Shown here piece after piece: positions 24,766 to 33,510 of a DNA stretch of 64,000 nt. Both the position numbers and the translations under genes were made by a program. Below the pieces are notes generated by a model. It did not search any database. It was not told the origin of the DNA and worked only from the letters and a program-made list of their open reading frames with translations. How positions within the stretch are numbered: position 1 is the stretch's first letter; every line of letters starts with the position of its first letter. Source of the stretch: an uncultured Muribaculaceae bacterium (GTDB lineage: Bacteria; Bacteroidota; Bacteroidia; Bacteroidales; Muribaculaceae); contig CAKUMB010000003.1 of NCBI GenBank assembly GCA_934667475.1, positions 1 to 64,000 of the forward strand, written 5' to 3'.

Positions 24766-26067
24766 ATGGCGCAGCTGATGCCGCCACATATGTATTACAT
24801 CGAAACAGATATGGAACCTACAGTTGAAAACGAACTGATTCTCATCAACATATCGGGCCACGACAAGCCCGGCGTAACTTCGAGCCTCACAGCCATACTC
24901 GGCAAATACGGGGCCACAATCATGGACATCGGCCAGGCCGACATACACCACACGCTGTCGCTGGGCATAATGTTTATGACCACGAGCGACAAGAGCGGAG
25001 AAATCATGAAGGAGCTGTTTTTCAAGGCTTCGGAAATGAATGTGGAAATCCGCTACTCACCCATCACCGACGCCGACTATGCGCTGTGGGTTAAAAACCA
25101 GGGGCGCAACCGCTACATAATCACCATTCTGGGCCGCACCATCACCGCCGAGCAGATATCGGCCGTGACGGGCGTAGTGGCCGCGCAGAAGCTTAACATC
25201 GACGCCATTCGCCGCCTCACCGGCCGCATTCCGCTCGACGCCGCCGTGCAGCAGGAGCGCAAGTCGTGCATCGAATTCTCTGTACGCGGCAACATTCATA
25301 ACCAAGCCGCAATGCAAAGCGAATTCATGCGTCTGAGCAATGAGTTGGGCTTCGACATTTCGCTGCAGGAGGACAACATGTACCGACGCTGCCGCCGCCT
25401 GATTTGCTTCGACATGGACAGCACGCTCATTGAGACCGAGGTGATCGACGAACTGGCCATGCGCGCCGGAGTGGGCGACAAGGTGAAGGCCATCACAGCT
25501 CGCGCCATGCGCGGCGAAATTGACTTCAAAGAGAGCTTCACCGAGCGCGTGGCGCTGCTGAAGGGACTCGATGAAAGCGTGATGAAGGACATAGCCGAAC
25601 ATCTGCCCATCACCGAGGGCGTAGACCGCATGATGTCGGTGCTGAAGCGCACAGGCTACAAAATTGCCATTCTGTCGGGCGGATTCACCTATTTCGGCAA
25701 CTACCTGAAGGCAAAATACGGCATCGACTATGTATATGCCAACGAACTGGAGATTAAGGACGGACGCCTCACGGGCCGCTATGTGGGCGAGGTGGTCGAC
25801 GGCAAGCGCAAGGCCGAACTGCTGCGCCTGCTGGCGCAGGTGGAGAACGTGAACATTGCGCAGACCATAGCCGTGGGCGACGGCGCCAACGACCTGCCCA
25901 TGCTGCAAACGGCCGGACTCGGCATAGCATTCCACGCCAAGCCCAAAGTGAAGGCCACGGCACGCCAAAGCATCTCGACCATCGGCATCGACGGCGTGCT
26001 ATACTTCCTGGGCTTCAAAGACTCGTTTATGGAAGACGCCAAGCCACAGCCCGATGACGCCAAATAG
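24766..26067 (+). CDS. serB: Phosphoserine phosphatase with N-terminal ACT domains
   Basis: The product has up to 433 residues. It removes phosphate from phosphoserine, the last step of serine synthesis. Two ACT-like segments cover about residues 20-200 (ELILINISGHDKPGVTSSLTAIL and YIITILGRTITAEQISAVTGVV), typical of long SerB forms that sense amino acids. The HAD domain starts at CFDMDSTLIETEVIDELA, with nucleophile Asp216 and acid/base Asp218. It continues with ILSGGFTYF and VGDGANDLPMLQTAGLGIAF. The start is uncertain: an ATG at 24811 (MEPTVENELIL) better matches homologues, while the ATG at 24766 fits a start site just after the TAAATTTG element. Confidence 0.94.
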   Translation: MAQLMPPHMYYIETDMEPTVENELILINISGHDKPGVTSSLTAILGKYGATIMDIGQADIHHTLSLGIMFMTTSDKSGEIMKELFFKASEMNVEIRYSPITDADYALWVKNQGRNRYIITILGRTITAEQISAVTGVVAAQKLNIDAIRRLTGRIPLDAAVQQERKSCIEFSVRGNIHNQAAMQSEFMRLSNELGFDISLQEDNMYRRCRRLICFDMDSTLIETEVIDELAMRAGVGDKVKAITARAMRGEIDFKESFTERVALLKGLDESVMKDIAEHLPITEGVDRMMSVLKRTGYKIAILSGGFTYFGNYLKAKYGIDYVYANELEIKDGRLTGRYVGEVVDGKRKAELLRLLAQVENVNIAQTIAVGDGANDLPMLQTAGLGIAFHAKPKVKATARQSISTIGIDGVLYFLGFKDSFMEDAKPQPDDAK

Positions 26068-26122
26068 TTGCAGCCATTGACAAGCATAACAAACGCAACC
26101 ATATATTTAACTCGTCCATAAT

Positions 26123-26158
26123 AAAAAAATCCGCAGTCCCAAAACTGCGGATTTTTTT
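26123..26158. terminator. Bidirectional terminator between serB and the M23 peptidase
   Basis: CCGCAGT CCCAAA ACTGCGG, flanked by AAAAAAAT and ATTTTTTT, serves the two converging genes. Confidence 0.9.
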
Positions 26159-26197
26159 ATTGGCGTCACGAGAGTGGCGCTATGCTGTGATTAAACC

Positions 26198-26977
26198 TCA
26201 ACGCTTGGCTGCGCTGTAGCTCTTGGGAGTGTAGTCGCGCGCCTCGGTGTAGGTGCTCTTGTTGAACGTGTAGGAGTCGGTGTGGGTTGTGCGGTTGGCG
26301 AAGTCGAATATGGCCTCGGGATTGATGGCATAGCCCATGAAGCGGGTTTCGAAGTGCAAGTGGGGGCCAAAGCTGCGACCTGTGTTGCCGCTGAGGGCGA
26401 TGGGGGTGCCGGCCTTCACATACTGGTTGGGGTGAACAAGGAATCGCGACAAGTGGCCGTAAACGGTTTCGAGGCCGTTGGCGTGGCGCACTATCACGTA
26501 GAAGCCAAATCCGCCGCGCTCATACTTGGTGAGGCGCACCTTGCCATCGAATGCGGCACGCACGGTGTCGCCCATGGCTGCGCGCAGGTCCACACCCTTG
26601 TGGTAGCGGCCAAACTTGGGGCGGTAGCCATAGTGCGAGGTGACCACATTGCCTCTGACGGGCATGCGGTATTGGCGCACGTTAATCACTCGGTTGTTGG
26701 GCACCTTGGCATTTTTGTAGGGATTCACCTTGCCGCTTTCCCAGCCCTCGTTGTAGATGTCGGGTTCCGGCTCCACTTCCTCATAGAGGTCGTGGGCATA
26801 TTTCTGTGCTTCTTCGAGTCGGATTTGGTCTTGAATGCGAGATTGCTTTGCCAATAGGGCCGCATGGGCTTTGCGATAGTTTGACACCGATTGCAAATTT
26901 TGCGCTGTGGCCGATGGCCACACTACCAGCGACGCGGCTGCAATGATTCCCGCACTGACTATTTTCCTTAAACTCAT
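26198..26977 (-). CDS. M23 family metallopeptidase (LytM/murein endopeptidase type)
   Basis: From the ATG at 26977 the protein has 259 residues. It has a signal peptide (MSLRKIVSAGIIAAASLVVWPSATA) and a helical linker rich in charged residues (about 30-75). The LytM domain carries zinc ligands in YHKGVDLRAAMGD (His and Asp near 126-130) and HLHFE near 207, and the fold block GYVKAGTPIALSGNTGRS type. It cuts peptide cross-links in peptidoglycan or activates amidases. This start has a clear GGAG-type ribosome-binding site just upstream (CCTTTCG-side complement AAAGGAGA), unusual in this window, and it decides against the ATG 12 codons earlier. Confidence 0.9.
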   Translation of the reverse strand: MSLRKIVSAGIIAAASLVVWPSATAQNLQSVSNYRKAHAALLAKQSRIQDQIRLEEAQKYAHDLYEEVEPEPDIYNEGWESGKVNPYKNAKVPNNRVINVRQYRMPVRGNVVTSHYGYRPKFGRYHKGVDLRAAMGDTVRAAFDGKVRLTKYERGGFGFYVIVRHANGLETVYGHLSRFLVHPNQYVKAGTPIALSGNTGRSFGPHLHFETRFMGYAINPEAIFDFANRTTHTDSYTFNKSTYTEARDYTPKSYSAAKR

Positions 26978-27343
26978 AAATTCTCCTTTCGTTTTGATTT
27001 CAAAAGTTTTCACCAGCTATGCAAAGGGGCTTGCACACGTCATACGTTTCACGCTGAATATTGGCCGAAAACTGCCAGTGGCGGCAGTCTTTTCCACCAG
27101 TCTCTTCACATCATTTCACTGATTTTCTCAAATAAAACGTTCAAAATTAAGCATTTATTTTAAAACAGCGACAATCACACTGTATAAAAAGTGTAAATTT
27201 ATGTCTAAATATCGCAATCGGCCACACTCAAACAGCTAAGTGACAGACGATTATCCCCACCTTAGCTTTGCAGCCGCTAACAGACGATAAAAAATAAGCG
27301 GCTAAATCATAACATTTTGCACGCCACTGCGGCACAATAGGCG
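26978..27343. other. Intergenic region between the M23 peptidase and recG
   Basis: No gene is seen. TAATTTTG on the minus strand (27142-27149) is a candidate -7 element for the M23 gene. Two small hairpins are present: ACTGCC/GGCAGT (27071-27088) and AGCCGCT/AGCGGCT (27272-27303). The latter lies just after a plus-strand TAGCTTTG (27263-27270), so a short plus-strand transcript is conceivable. Confidence 0.4.
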
Positions 27344-29440
27344 TCAACTTATTTTACCCCAGTCCACCTCGTGGCCATATAGCTGGCGCATGCGGGCATC
27401 GAGCCTGCGCCCCGCGAGCGACGACAGCGTGGGGTCGGCCTGCAGAAATGCCTGGGCGTCGGCGCGCGCCATTTGCAGCACTGGGCCGTCGGTCGACAGG
27501 TTGGATATCTTCAGGTTGAAGGCGATGCCGCTTTGCTGCGTGCCCTCCATGTCGCCAGGGCCGCGCTGGCGCATGTCTTCCTCAGCCACCACAAAGCCAT
27601 CGTTGGTCTGCGTCATCACCTCCAAGCGGTGGCGGGTGTCGGCCGCCAACTTAAGTTTGGTCATCAGTATGCAGTACGACTGGTCGGCGCCGCGCCCCAC
27701 CCTGCCGCGCAACTGGTGCAGTTGCGACAACCCGAAGCGCTCGGAGTTTTCAATCACCATCACGCTGGCGTTGGGCACATTCACACCCACTTCGATTACA
27801 GTGGTGGCCACCAGAATAGCCGCCTTGCCGCTGGCAAACAGCTGCATCTGCGCATCCTTCTCGGCAGGCTTCATGCGCCCGTGCACCATAGCCACCCTAT
27901 AGCTCGGAAAAGTCTCCTTCACGAGCTCGAAACCCTCGGTGAGGTCTTGCAGATCCATCTTTTCATTCTCATCGATGAGCGGATACACAATGTAGGCCTG
28001 CCGCCCCTTGGCCAGTTCACTGCCAATGAATCGGTACACATCGTGCCGGCTTTGCTCATAGCGCATTACGGTGGTCACAGGCTTGCGGCCCGGCGGCAGC
28101 TCGTCGATAACCGACACTTCAAGGTCGCCATACACGGTCATGGCCAGCGTGCGCGGTATGGGGGTGGCAGTCATCACCAGCACGTGGGGCGGAGTGGAAT
28201 TTTTACCCCACAGCTTGGCGCGCTGGGCCACACCGAAGCGGTGCTGCTCGTCGATTACGGCCAGGCCAAGGTTGGCAAATCGCACATTGTCTTCAATCAC
28301 GGCGTGGGTGCCTATGAGAATTTGCAGCGAGCCGTCTTGCAACCCCTTGTGAATAACTTCGCGGCGCGACTTGCGCGTGGAGCCCGTGAGCAAATCCACG
28401 GTGACACCCATCTGCGAGGCCATGGCGCTGATGCTCTCGTAGTGCTGTGTGGCAAGAATTTCGGTGGGGGCCATGATGCATGCCTGGTAGCCGTTGTCCA
28501 CGGCCAGCAGCGCGGTCATGAGCGCCACTATGGTCTTGCCGCTGCCCACATCGCCCTGCAGCAGGCGGTTCATCTGGCGGCCGGTGGCCATGTCGGCACG
28601 AATCTCGCGCAGCACGCGCTTTTGCGCGCCCGTGAGCGGAAATTGCAGCACATTGCCGTAGAATTCGTTGAACTTGGGGCCCACGTGCCTGAACACGAAT
28701 CCGCGCTGGCGCAAGGGGTCGCTCTTGGCATTTTTCAGAATGTTGAGCTGAAGCATGAACAATTCCTCGTATTTCAGGCGGAACTGCGCCCGCTGCAGAG
28801 CCTCGACACTGGCGGGCAGGTGAACCGACTCCAGCGCCTCGCCAAGAGGCATGAGGCGGCGGGCAGCCACCACCTGCCGCGGCAGCCAGTCGGGCATGTT
28901 GCGCACGGCCACTGTGCTCAACAGCGTGGCCTCCATCTTCTGTATCGAGCGTGAGGTGATGTAGCGGTTGCGCAGCTTCTCGGTGAGATTGTAAACGCCC
29001 ACCAGCCCCTGCTGCGGCGCATCGGGCGTGTAGGCGTCGACCTCGGGGTGCGACATGCTGTAGCGGCCCTTATACATAGTGGGCTTGCCAAACAACGTGT
29101 AGACGGTGTGCGTCTTGTAGCTTTCCAAAATCGACTTCACGCGGTTGAACCACACCACCTCGATGGTGCCCGTGCCGTCGGAAAACAGCGCATTGAGCCG
29201 CCGCTTGGCCCCCTCGCCCTGCGGCGTGAAGTTCAGAAACTGGCCACGCAGCTGTATACTGGGCATGTCGCCCGAAAGGTCGCTGATTCGATACACCGTG
29301 GTGCGGTCGATGTAGCGGAACGGGAAATTATACAGCAGGTCGAGGTAGCTGTGTATGCCCAGCTCCTTACCCAGCAGTTCGGCCCGCTTTGGCCCCACGC
29401 CATGCAGATATTTTATGTCGGTAGCGTCAAGACCGGCCAT
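27344..29440 (-). CDS. recG: ATP-dependent DNA helicase RecG
   Basis: From the ATG at 29440 the product has 698 residues. RecG remodels stalled forks and branch-migrates Holliday junctions. The N-terminal wedge domain starts DIKYLHGVGPKRAELLGKELGI. Helicase motifs are RLLQGDVGSGKT (Walker A near 298), AVIDEQHRFGV (DEQH near 396), VMTATPIPRTL, and QLHQLRGRVGRG (motif VI). The C-terminal block ends GHEVDWGKIS. Its start overlaps the last 14 bases of ispD, so the two are co-transcribed and probably translationally coupled. Confidence 0.96.
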   Translation of the reverse strand: MAGLDATDIKYLHGVGPKRAELLGKELGIHSYLDLLYNFPFRYIDRTTVYRISDLSGDMPSIQLRGQFLNFTPQGEGAKRRLNALFSDGTGTIEVVWFNRVKSILESYKTHTVYTLFGKPTMYKGRYSMSHPEVDAYTPDAPQQGLVGVYNLTEKLRNRYITSRSIQKMEATLLSTVAVRNMPDWLPRQVVAARRLMPLGEALESVHLPASVEALQRAQFRLKYEELFMLQLNILKNAKSDPLRQRGFVFRHVGPKFNEFYGNVLQFPLTGAQKRVLREIRADMATGRQMNRLLQGDVGSGKTIVALMTALLAVDNGYQACIMAPTEILATQHYESISAMASQMGVTVDLLTGSTRKSRREVIHKGLQDGSLQILIGTHAVIEDNVRFANLGLAVIDEQHRFGVAQRAKLWGKNSTPPHVLVMTATPIPRTLAMTVYGDLEVSVIDELPPGRKPVTTVMRYEQSRHDVYRFIGSELAKGRQAYIVYPLIDENEKMDLQDLTEGFELVKETFPSYRVAMVHGRMKPAEKDAQMQLFASGKAAILVATTVIEVGVNVPNASVMVIENSERFGLSQLHQLRGRVGRGADQSYCILMTKLKLAADTRHRLEVMTQTNDGFVVAEEDMRQRGPGDMEGTQQSGIAFNLKISNLSTDGPVLQMARADAQAFLQADPTLSSLAGRRLDARMRQLYGHEVDWGKIS

Positions 29441-30122
29441 TGCCCATGAGCATTTCGGCCACCGCAATGTCGGCCGGGTGTGTGATTTTAATATTGGTGG
29501 GCTCGCCATCGACGAGGGTCACCGCATGGCCCGAGGCCTCAACCACCGAGGCGTCGTCGGTAAAGGCATCGCTCGGCCCAACGCAGTAGGCGCGGCGCAG
29601 CAGTGCGGCGCTGAAGGCCTGGGGAGTCTGCACGGCGCGCAGCTGGCTGCGCGGCACGGTGTGCGACGAGCCGCCGGCACCATCGAGGCAGCGCACAGAG
29701 TCGGTGACCGGCACCACGGGAATGGCCGCGCCGCTAAGCCGCGCCGCCTGCATCACGCGCCCTATCATGGCCTGCGAGGCAAGCGGACGCACGCCATCGT
29801 GCACGGCAATAACGCCGCCGTCGGGCGCCTGGGCCATGCGCAGGCCATTGCGCACCGACTCAAACCGGCTGGCACCGCCGCTGGCCACCACATGGGGCAC
29901 GGCAAAGCCATGCCTGCGGCACAAGTCGCGCCACAGACCGTGCTGGTCGGGCGGCAGCACCACCACTATCTCGAGTCCGCTGATGCCAGACGAGGCAAAC
30001 GCCTCGATGGTGCGCATCAGCACCGGGCGGCCCGCGAGTTCAAGAAACTGCTTGGGCAGCGGTCCGCCAAATCGCGTGCCGCGGCCTCCGGCCACTATTA
30101 TCACTGAGTTTTCTACTGTCAT
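29427..30122 (-). CDS. ispD: 2-C-methyl-D-erythritol 4-phosphate cytidylyltransferase
   Basis: The 231-residue enzyme joins CTP and MEP in the non-mevalonate isoprenoid pathway. The nucleotide-binding loop is IIVAGGRGTRFGGPLPKQFL (residues 8-27). VVASGGASRFESVRNGL (near 80-95), AVHDGVRPLA (near 105) and TDDASVVEASGHAV with GEPTNIKITHPAD near the C-terminus are family blocks. Its 3' end overlaps recG. The upstream neighbour rmuC ends 17 bp before its start, so rmuC-ispD-recG may be one operon. Confidence 0.95.
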   Translation of the reverse strand: MTVENSVIIVAGGRGTRFGGPLPKQFLELAGRPVLMRTIEAFASSGISGLEIVVVLPPDQHGLWRDLCRRHGFAVPHVVASGGASRFESVRNGLRMAQAPDGGVIAVHDGVRPLASQAMIGRVMQAARLSGAAIPVVPVTDSVRCLDGAGGSSHTVPRSQLRAVQTPQAFSAALLRRAYCVGPSDAFTDDASVVEASGHAVTLVDGEPTNIKITHPADIAVAEMLMGNGRS

Positions 30123-30139
30123 AACGCACTTTAGTTTTT

Positions 30140-31480
30140 TTATTCCGATATCAAGCCGTCGTCGCCGTCGGGCGCAGAGGGCAGCTGCTTAGAAGCCTTT
30201 ATGCCGAGTTTCTTTATGGTTTCAAACCTCGATAGCACATTGCCGCGGCCACCGCTCAGTTTCTTCATGGCCTCGCTCCACGCGCCCTTGGCATTGTCGA
30301 GACTTTTCTCCACGTTTTGCATATCGGCCACAAAGGCGGCCAGCTTGTCGTAGAGTTTGCCCGTCTCCTCGGCAATCTTCATGGCGTTGCGCGTCTGCAT
30401 TTCGCGCGTCCACAGCTGGCTCACCAGTTTCAGCACCGAAATCAAGTGGGTGGGGCTGACTATCACCACCTGGCGGTCGTAGGCATACTGCCACAGCCCT
30501 GCGTCGGAGCCCATGGCCAGCAGGTAGGCGGCTTCATTGGGGATAAACATCATCACAAAGCCGGCTGAATTGCTCACGCGGTCCTGATAGGTTTTGTCGG
30601 CCAGTTCGGCCACATGCTTGCGCACCGAGTCGACGTGCCGCTTGAGGGCCAGTTGGCGCTCGGCATCGGTGTTGGCGCACGAATATTCGGCGTAGGCCGT
30701 GAGCGATGTTTTGGAGTCAATCACCAGATTTTTCTTGTCGGGGAGGAGGAGCACCACATCGGGGCGCAGACGCGTGCCGCGGTCGCCCTGCACAGGCTGG
30801 CCGTCGACCTCGGTGGCCTGCACCACAAAGTTCTGCCCCTCGACGAGGCCCGAGTTTTCGAGCAGCTTTTGCAACACCATCTCGCCCCAGTCGCCCTGCA
30901 CCTTGCTTTCGCCGCGCAGTGCCTGCGACAACTCTTTGGCCTCACGGCCAAGACTGGCGTTCATGTCGTTCAAGTCCTTTATTTGCTGCTTCATCGAAGC
31001 AGCATACTCCGTTTGGCGGTTGGAGTACTCGCCCATTTGCCTGCGCAGGCCGTCGATTTGCTCGCGCATGGGCGTGAGCAGAGCGGCGAGGCCGTCGGCC
31101 TGCTGCTTGCTGGCCGCCTTGCTTTGGTCGGCCAGCACCTGGGCAGCCACCTCGCGAAACACCAGCCGGCTCTGCTCCTGCAGGCGCTGCTGCTCGCGCG
31201 CTGCCTGCTCCACACGCTCGCCAAGAGCGGCGGTGCGGGCACGCTCGTCGGCCAGCTGGCGTGCCAGGGCTTCGGCCTTGGCGCGGGATTCGTCCAAGGC
31301 CCGCTGCGCGTCGGCGGCACTCTGGCCAGCTGCGGCCAGCTGGGCCTCGGCAGCCGCCTTTGCTGCCGCCATGGCCTGCACCGAGGCGGCAAGCTGAGAA
31401 TTCTTTTTGTCGGCCGCCATAAGCATATAGCCCAGCACGGCTATCGCAGCAATGGCGACAATGATAATCATGATGTCCAT
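30140..31480 (-). CDS. rmuC: DNA recombination protein RmuC family
   Basis: The product has 446 residues. A membrane-anchoring helix (about 3-21, MIIIVAIAAIAVLGYMLMA) is followed by an Ala/Gln-rich coiled coil of about 110 residues. Then comes the RmuC nuclease-like domain: GDWGEMVLQKLLENSGLVEGQNFV, RLRPDVVLLLPDKKNLVIDSKTSL and FVMMFIPNEAAYLLAM. The DxxDSK pattern recalls a PD-(D/E)xK endonuclease core. RmuC limits rearrangements at inverted repeats. It is the first gene of the rmuC-ispD-recG run. Confidence 0.93.
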   Translation of the reverse strand: MDIMIIIVAIAAIAVLGYMLMAADKKNSQLAASVQAMAAAKAAAEAQLAAAGQSAADAQRALDESRAKAEALARQLADERARTAALGERVEQAAREQQRLQEQSRLVFREVAAQVLADQSKAASKQQADGLAALLTPMREQIDGLRRQMGEYSNRQTEYAASMKQQIKDLNDMNASLGREAKELSQALRGESKVQGDWGEMVLQKLLENSGLVEGQNFVVQATEVDGQPVQGDRGTRLRPDVVLLLPDKKNLVIDSKTSLTAYAEYSCANTDAERQLALKRHVDSVRKHVAELADKTYQDRVSNSAGFVMMFIPNEAAYLLAMGSDAGLWQYAYDRQVVIVSPTHLISVLKLVSQLWTREMQTRNAMKIAEETGKLYDKLAAFVADMQNVEKSLDNAKGAWSEAMKKLSGGRGNVLSRFETIKKLGIKASKQLPSAPDGDDGLISE

Positions 31481-31627
31481 TACAGAGTTCGTTTGAGTGT
31501 GTGTGTTTTACTACACGCAAAGTTAGCAATGCCGCAGCACAAAAGCAAATTTAATGCGCGGGCAATGCCGCAGCGGTTTGGAGCATTGGAAAATTGTGAG
31601 TAAATTTGATGCAAATTGATTTATATA

Positions 31628-32077
31628 ATGGCAAAACTGAAAATAAGCGATGAGTGGTGGACGGCCCCAGCCGAGGGCAGCCGCGGGCAACTGATAATGG
31701 TAACGGGACGGCGCAACATGGACAATGTGATGAACAGCGGCACCTACAACGTGCGCATTGATGTGACGTGGACCTACGAGCCCGACACCAAGGGCATGCC
31801 CGACTACGCCACGTCGTCGCTGATGGACAAGGTGAACGAGGCTCTGGCCAACACCTTCAATGCCGACCCTGTGGCTGTGAACACCGGCATATACACAGGT
31901 GAGGGCGAGCGCAACTGGGTGTTCTACACACGCAGCCTGCACTTGTTTCAGCGCAAGTTCAACGAGGCTCTGGCCGGATTCGAGCTGCTGCCGCTGCAAT
32001 TCCACGCCGAGGACGACCCCGACTGGGAGGAATACCGCGAAATGCGCGAAACCGAAATCATGGACGAAGAATTGTGA
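31628..32077 (+). CDS. DUF695 domain protein
   Basis: From the ATG at 31628 the product has 149 residues. The DUF695 signature is visible in DEWWTAPAEGSRGQLIMVTGRRNMD, RIDVTWTYEPDTKGMPDYAT and NWVFYTRSLHLFQRKFNEAL. Biochemical role is not known. It is acidic, has no signal peptide and stands alone. The frame opens four codons earlier, but MAKLKISDEWW is the natural start. Confidence 0.8.
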   Translation: MAKLKISDEWWTAPAEGSRGQLIMVTGRRNMDNVMNSGTYNVRIDVTWTYEPDTKGMPDYATSSLMDKVNEALANTFNADPVAVNTGIYTGEGERNWVFYTRSLHLFQRKFNEALAGFELLPLQFHAEDDPDWEEYREMRETEIMDEEL

Positions 32078-32100
32078 GCCGGCTGTGGCGGGGCCTGCGG

Positions 32101-33432
32101 CTAAATTCTGCGGCGGCGCCAAGTGCCGCGGCGCAGATACGCATAGCACAGAACCAGCGTCATAGCCCCATAGAGAATCTCTGACGTCCACGCCAATGCC
32201 ACATTCACCCGCATGCAGTAGATTAGCACTGTGATGTAGGCCACATAGAACACCAGTGTGAACAATTCGAGGCCGAAAGCCACACGCGTGTTGCCTGTGC
32301 CCGACACGCTTTGAAACAATATGTTGGACGGCACGGTCACAAAATATGACAGGCACATGACCCACACCGACGGCACTGCGGCAGCAACAAGCTGCGGAAT
32401 GTCAGTGTAGACGGCAATGAACACCCGCGGCCACAGAGCAAGCACGGCCACAAGCGGCATCACACACGCATAGGTGAGCCACACGTGGCAGCGTATGGCC
32501 GCGCCCACCTGGGTTGCCTGACCAGCCCCAATCATATTGCTCACAATCGAGCTGCACGCTGAGGCAAACGCCATTACTATCATAAACAGGAATCCCGACA
32601 AGCTGCGCACAATGTTGGTCACGGCCAGCGGCTCCTCGCCCAAATGCTCGATGTAGACAAAAAAGATGAACCACGTGGACAGCGAGATGAAGCTTTGCAC
32701 CATCACCCACACCGACACGCCCAACACCGAGCGCAACGCGGCAAAATCGACAGCCGGAACAGCGCCCAGCGCATAGCGGCGGAAGTCGACGCGACAACGC
32801 GTGTAGCCAATGAAGAACAGAAGCGACACCAACTCGGCCAGCGACGACCCTATGGCCGCGCCGCCAATGCCCATGGCCGGCAGGCCGCACTTGCCAAACA
32901 CCAGCACATAGTTGAACACCACATTCGACAGCACCATCACCACCGAGTTGAGCGTGAGCGTCTTGGTGCGGGTGGTGGCCACGTAGAACGAGCGGAACAT
33001 GCCGCCAGCAAAGGCAAAGAAGAAGCCGTAGACGCGCCAGTGCATGTAGTCTTCGGCCTTGGCAAGCACATGGGGCGACGATATGAGCAGCGACAGCACA
33101 TCGCTTGCCCACAACTGGCACACGGCAAACAGCAGTGCCGCAGCAGCCATAAGGAAGTAAAGACCCTGATAGAAGATGGATCCAATGCTTTTATACGAGC
33201 CCGAGCCGTTGCGGCGCGCCATCACTATTTGCGCACCTATGCAAAAGCCGTGACCCACCATGAACACCACCAGATAGAACACACCGGCTATGGCCGACGC
33301 GCCCAGTTCCACTTCGCCCACGCGGCCCATAAATGCCGTGTCGGTGAGATTGATGAGCTGCTCCATGACCAGACTCACCAGAATAGGGTAAGTGATGGTC
33401 CAAATATGTCGGTAACTGTAATTGATTTTCAT
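32101..33432 (-). CDS. MATE family multidrug/cation efflux transporter
   Basis: From the ATG at 33432 the product has 443 residues with about 12 membrane segments in two homologous halves. SLVMEQLINLTDTAFMGRVGEVELGASAIAG (about 15-45) is the classic MATE N-terminal signature. The second half has the matching segment at FISLSTWFIFFVYIEHLGEEPLAV. It exports drugs or metabolites using Na+ or H+ gradients; substrate unknown. It is divergent from an MFS transporter across a shared 26-bp inverted repeat. Its ATG lies only 9 bases after its TATCTTTG element, so its mRNA should be almost leaderless. Confidence 0.93.
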   Translation of the reverse strand: MKINYSYRHIWTITYPILVSLVMEQLINLTDTAFMGRVGEVELGASAIAGVFYLVVFMVGHGFCIGAQIVMARRNGSGSYKSIGSIFYQGLYFLMAAAALLFAVCQLWASDVLSLLISSPHVLAKAEDYMHWRVYGFFFAFAGGMFRSFYVATTRTKTLTLNSVVMVLSNVVFNYVLVFGKCGLPAMGIGGAAIGSSLAELVSLLFFIGYTRCRVDFRRYALGAVPAVDFAALRSVLGVSVWVMVQSFISLSTWFIFFVYIEHLGEEPLAVTNIVRSLSGFLFMIVMAFASACSSIVSNMIGAGQATQVGAAIRCHVWLTYACVMPLVAVLALWPRVFIAVYTDIPQLVAAAVPSVWVMCLSYFVTVPSNILFQSVSGTGNTRVAFGLELFTLVFYVAYITVLIYCMRVNVALAWTSEILYGAMTLVLCYAYLRRGTWRRRRI

Positions 33433-33439
33433 AAGCGGC

Positions 33440-33503
33440 TGCAAAGATAGTGCAAATTGAGCGCAAAACATCAAGCTTGCGCTCAATTTGCACTATCTTT
33501 GCA
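33440..33503. promoter_or_regulatory. Perfect 26-bp inverted repeat with divergent promoters
   Basis: 33440-33465 is the exact reverse complement of 33478-33503, with a 12-base spacer. Each arm contains TATCTTTG pointing outwards (minus strand 33442-33449, plus strand 33494-33501). Each -7 element is exactly 9 bases from the start codon of its own gene (MATE at 33432, MFS at 33511). The symmetry exceeds what promoters alone need. It may bind a dimeric regulator that controls both efflux genes, or be a duplicated and inverted promoter. Confidence 0.85.
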
Positions 33504-33510
33504 CTTTGAA

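Noticed and set aside
24766..26067. A frameshift or fusion at serB because of its N-terminal extension
   Set aside because: Tandem ACT domains ahead of the HAD domain are the normal long SerB architecture.
27473..28954. A 493-codon plus-strand frame opposite recG
   Set aside because: It lies within recG and has the His/Gln-rich composition of an antisense frame. No domain is seen.
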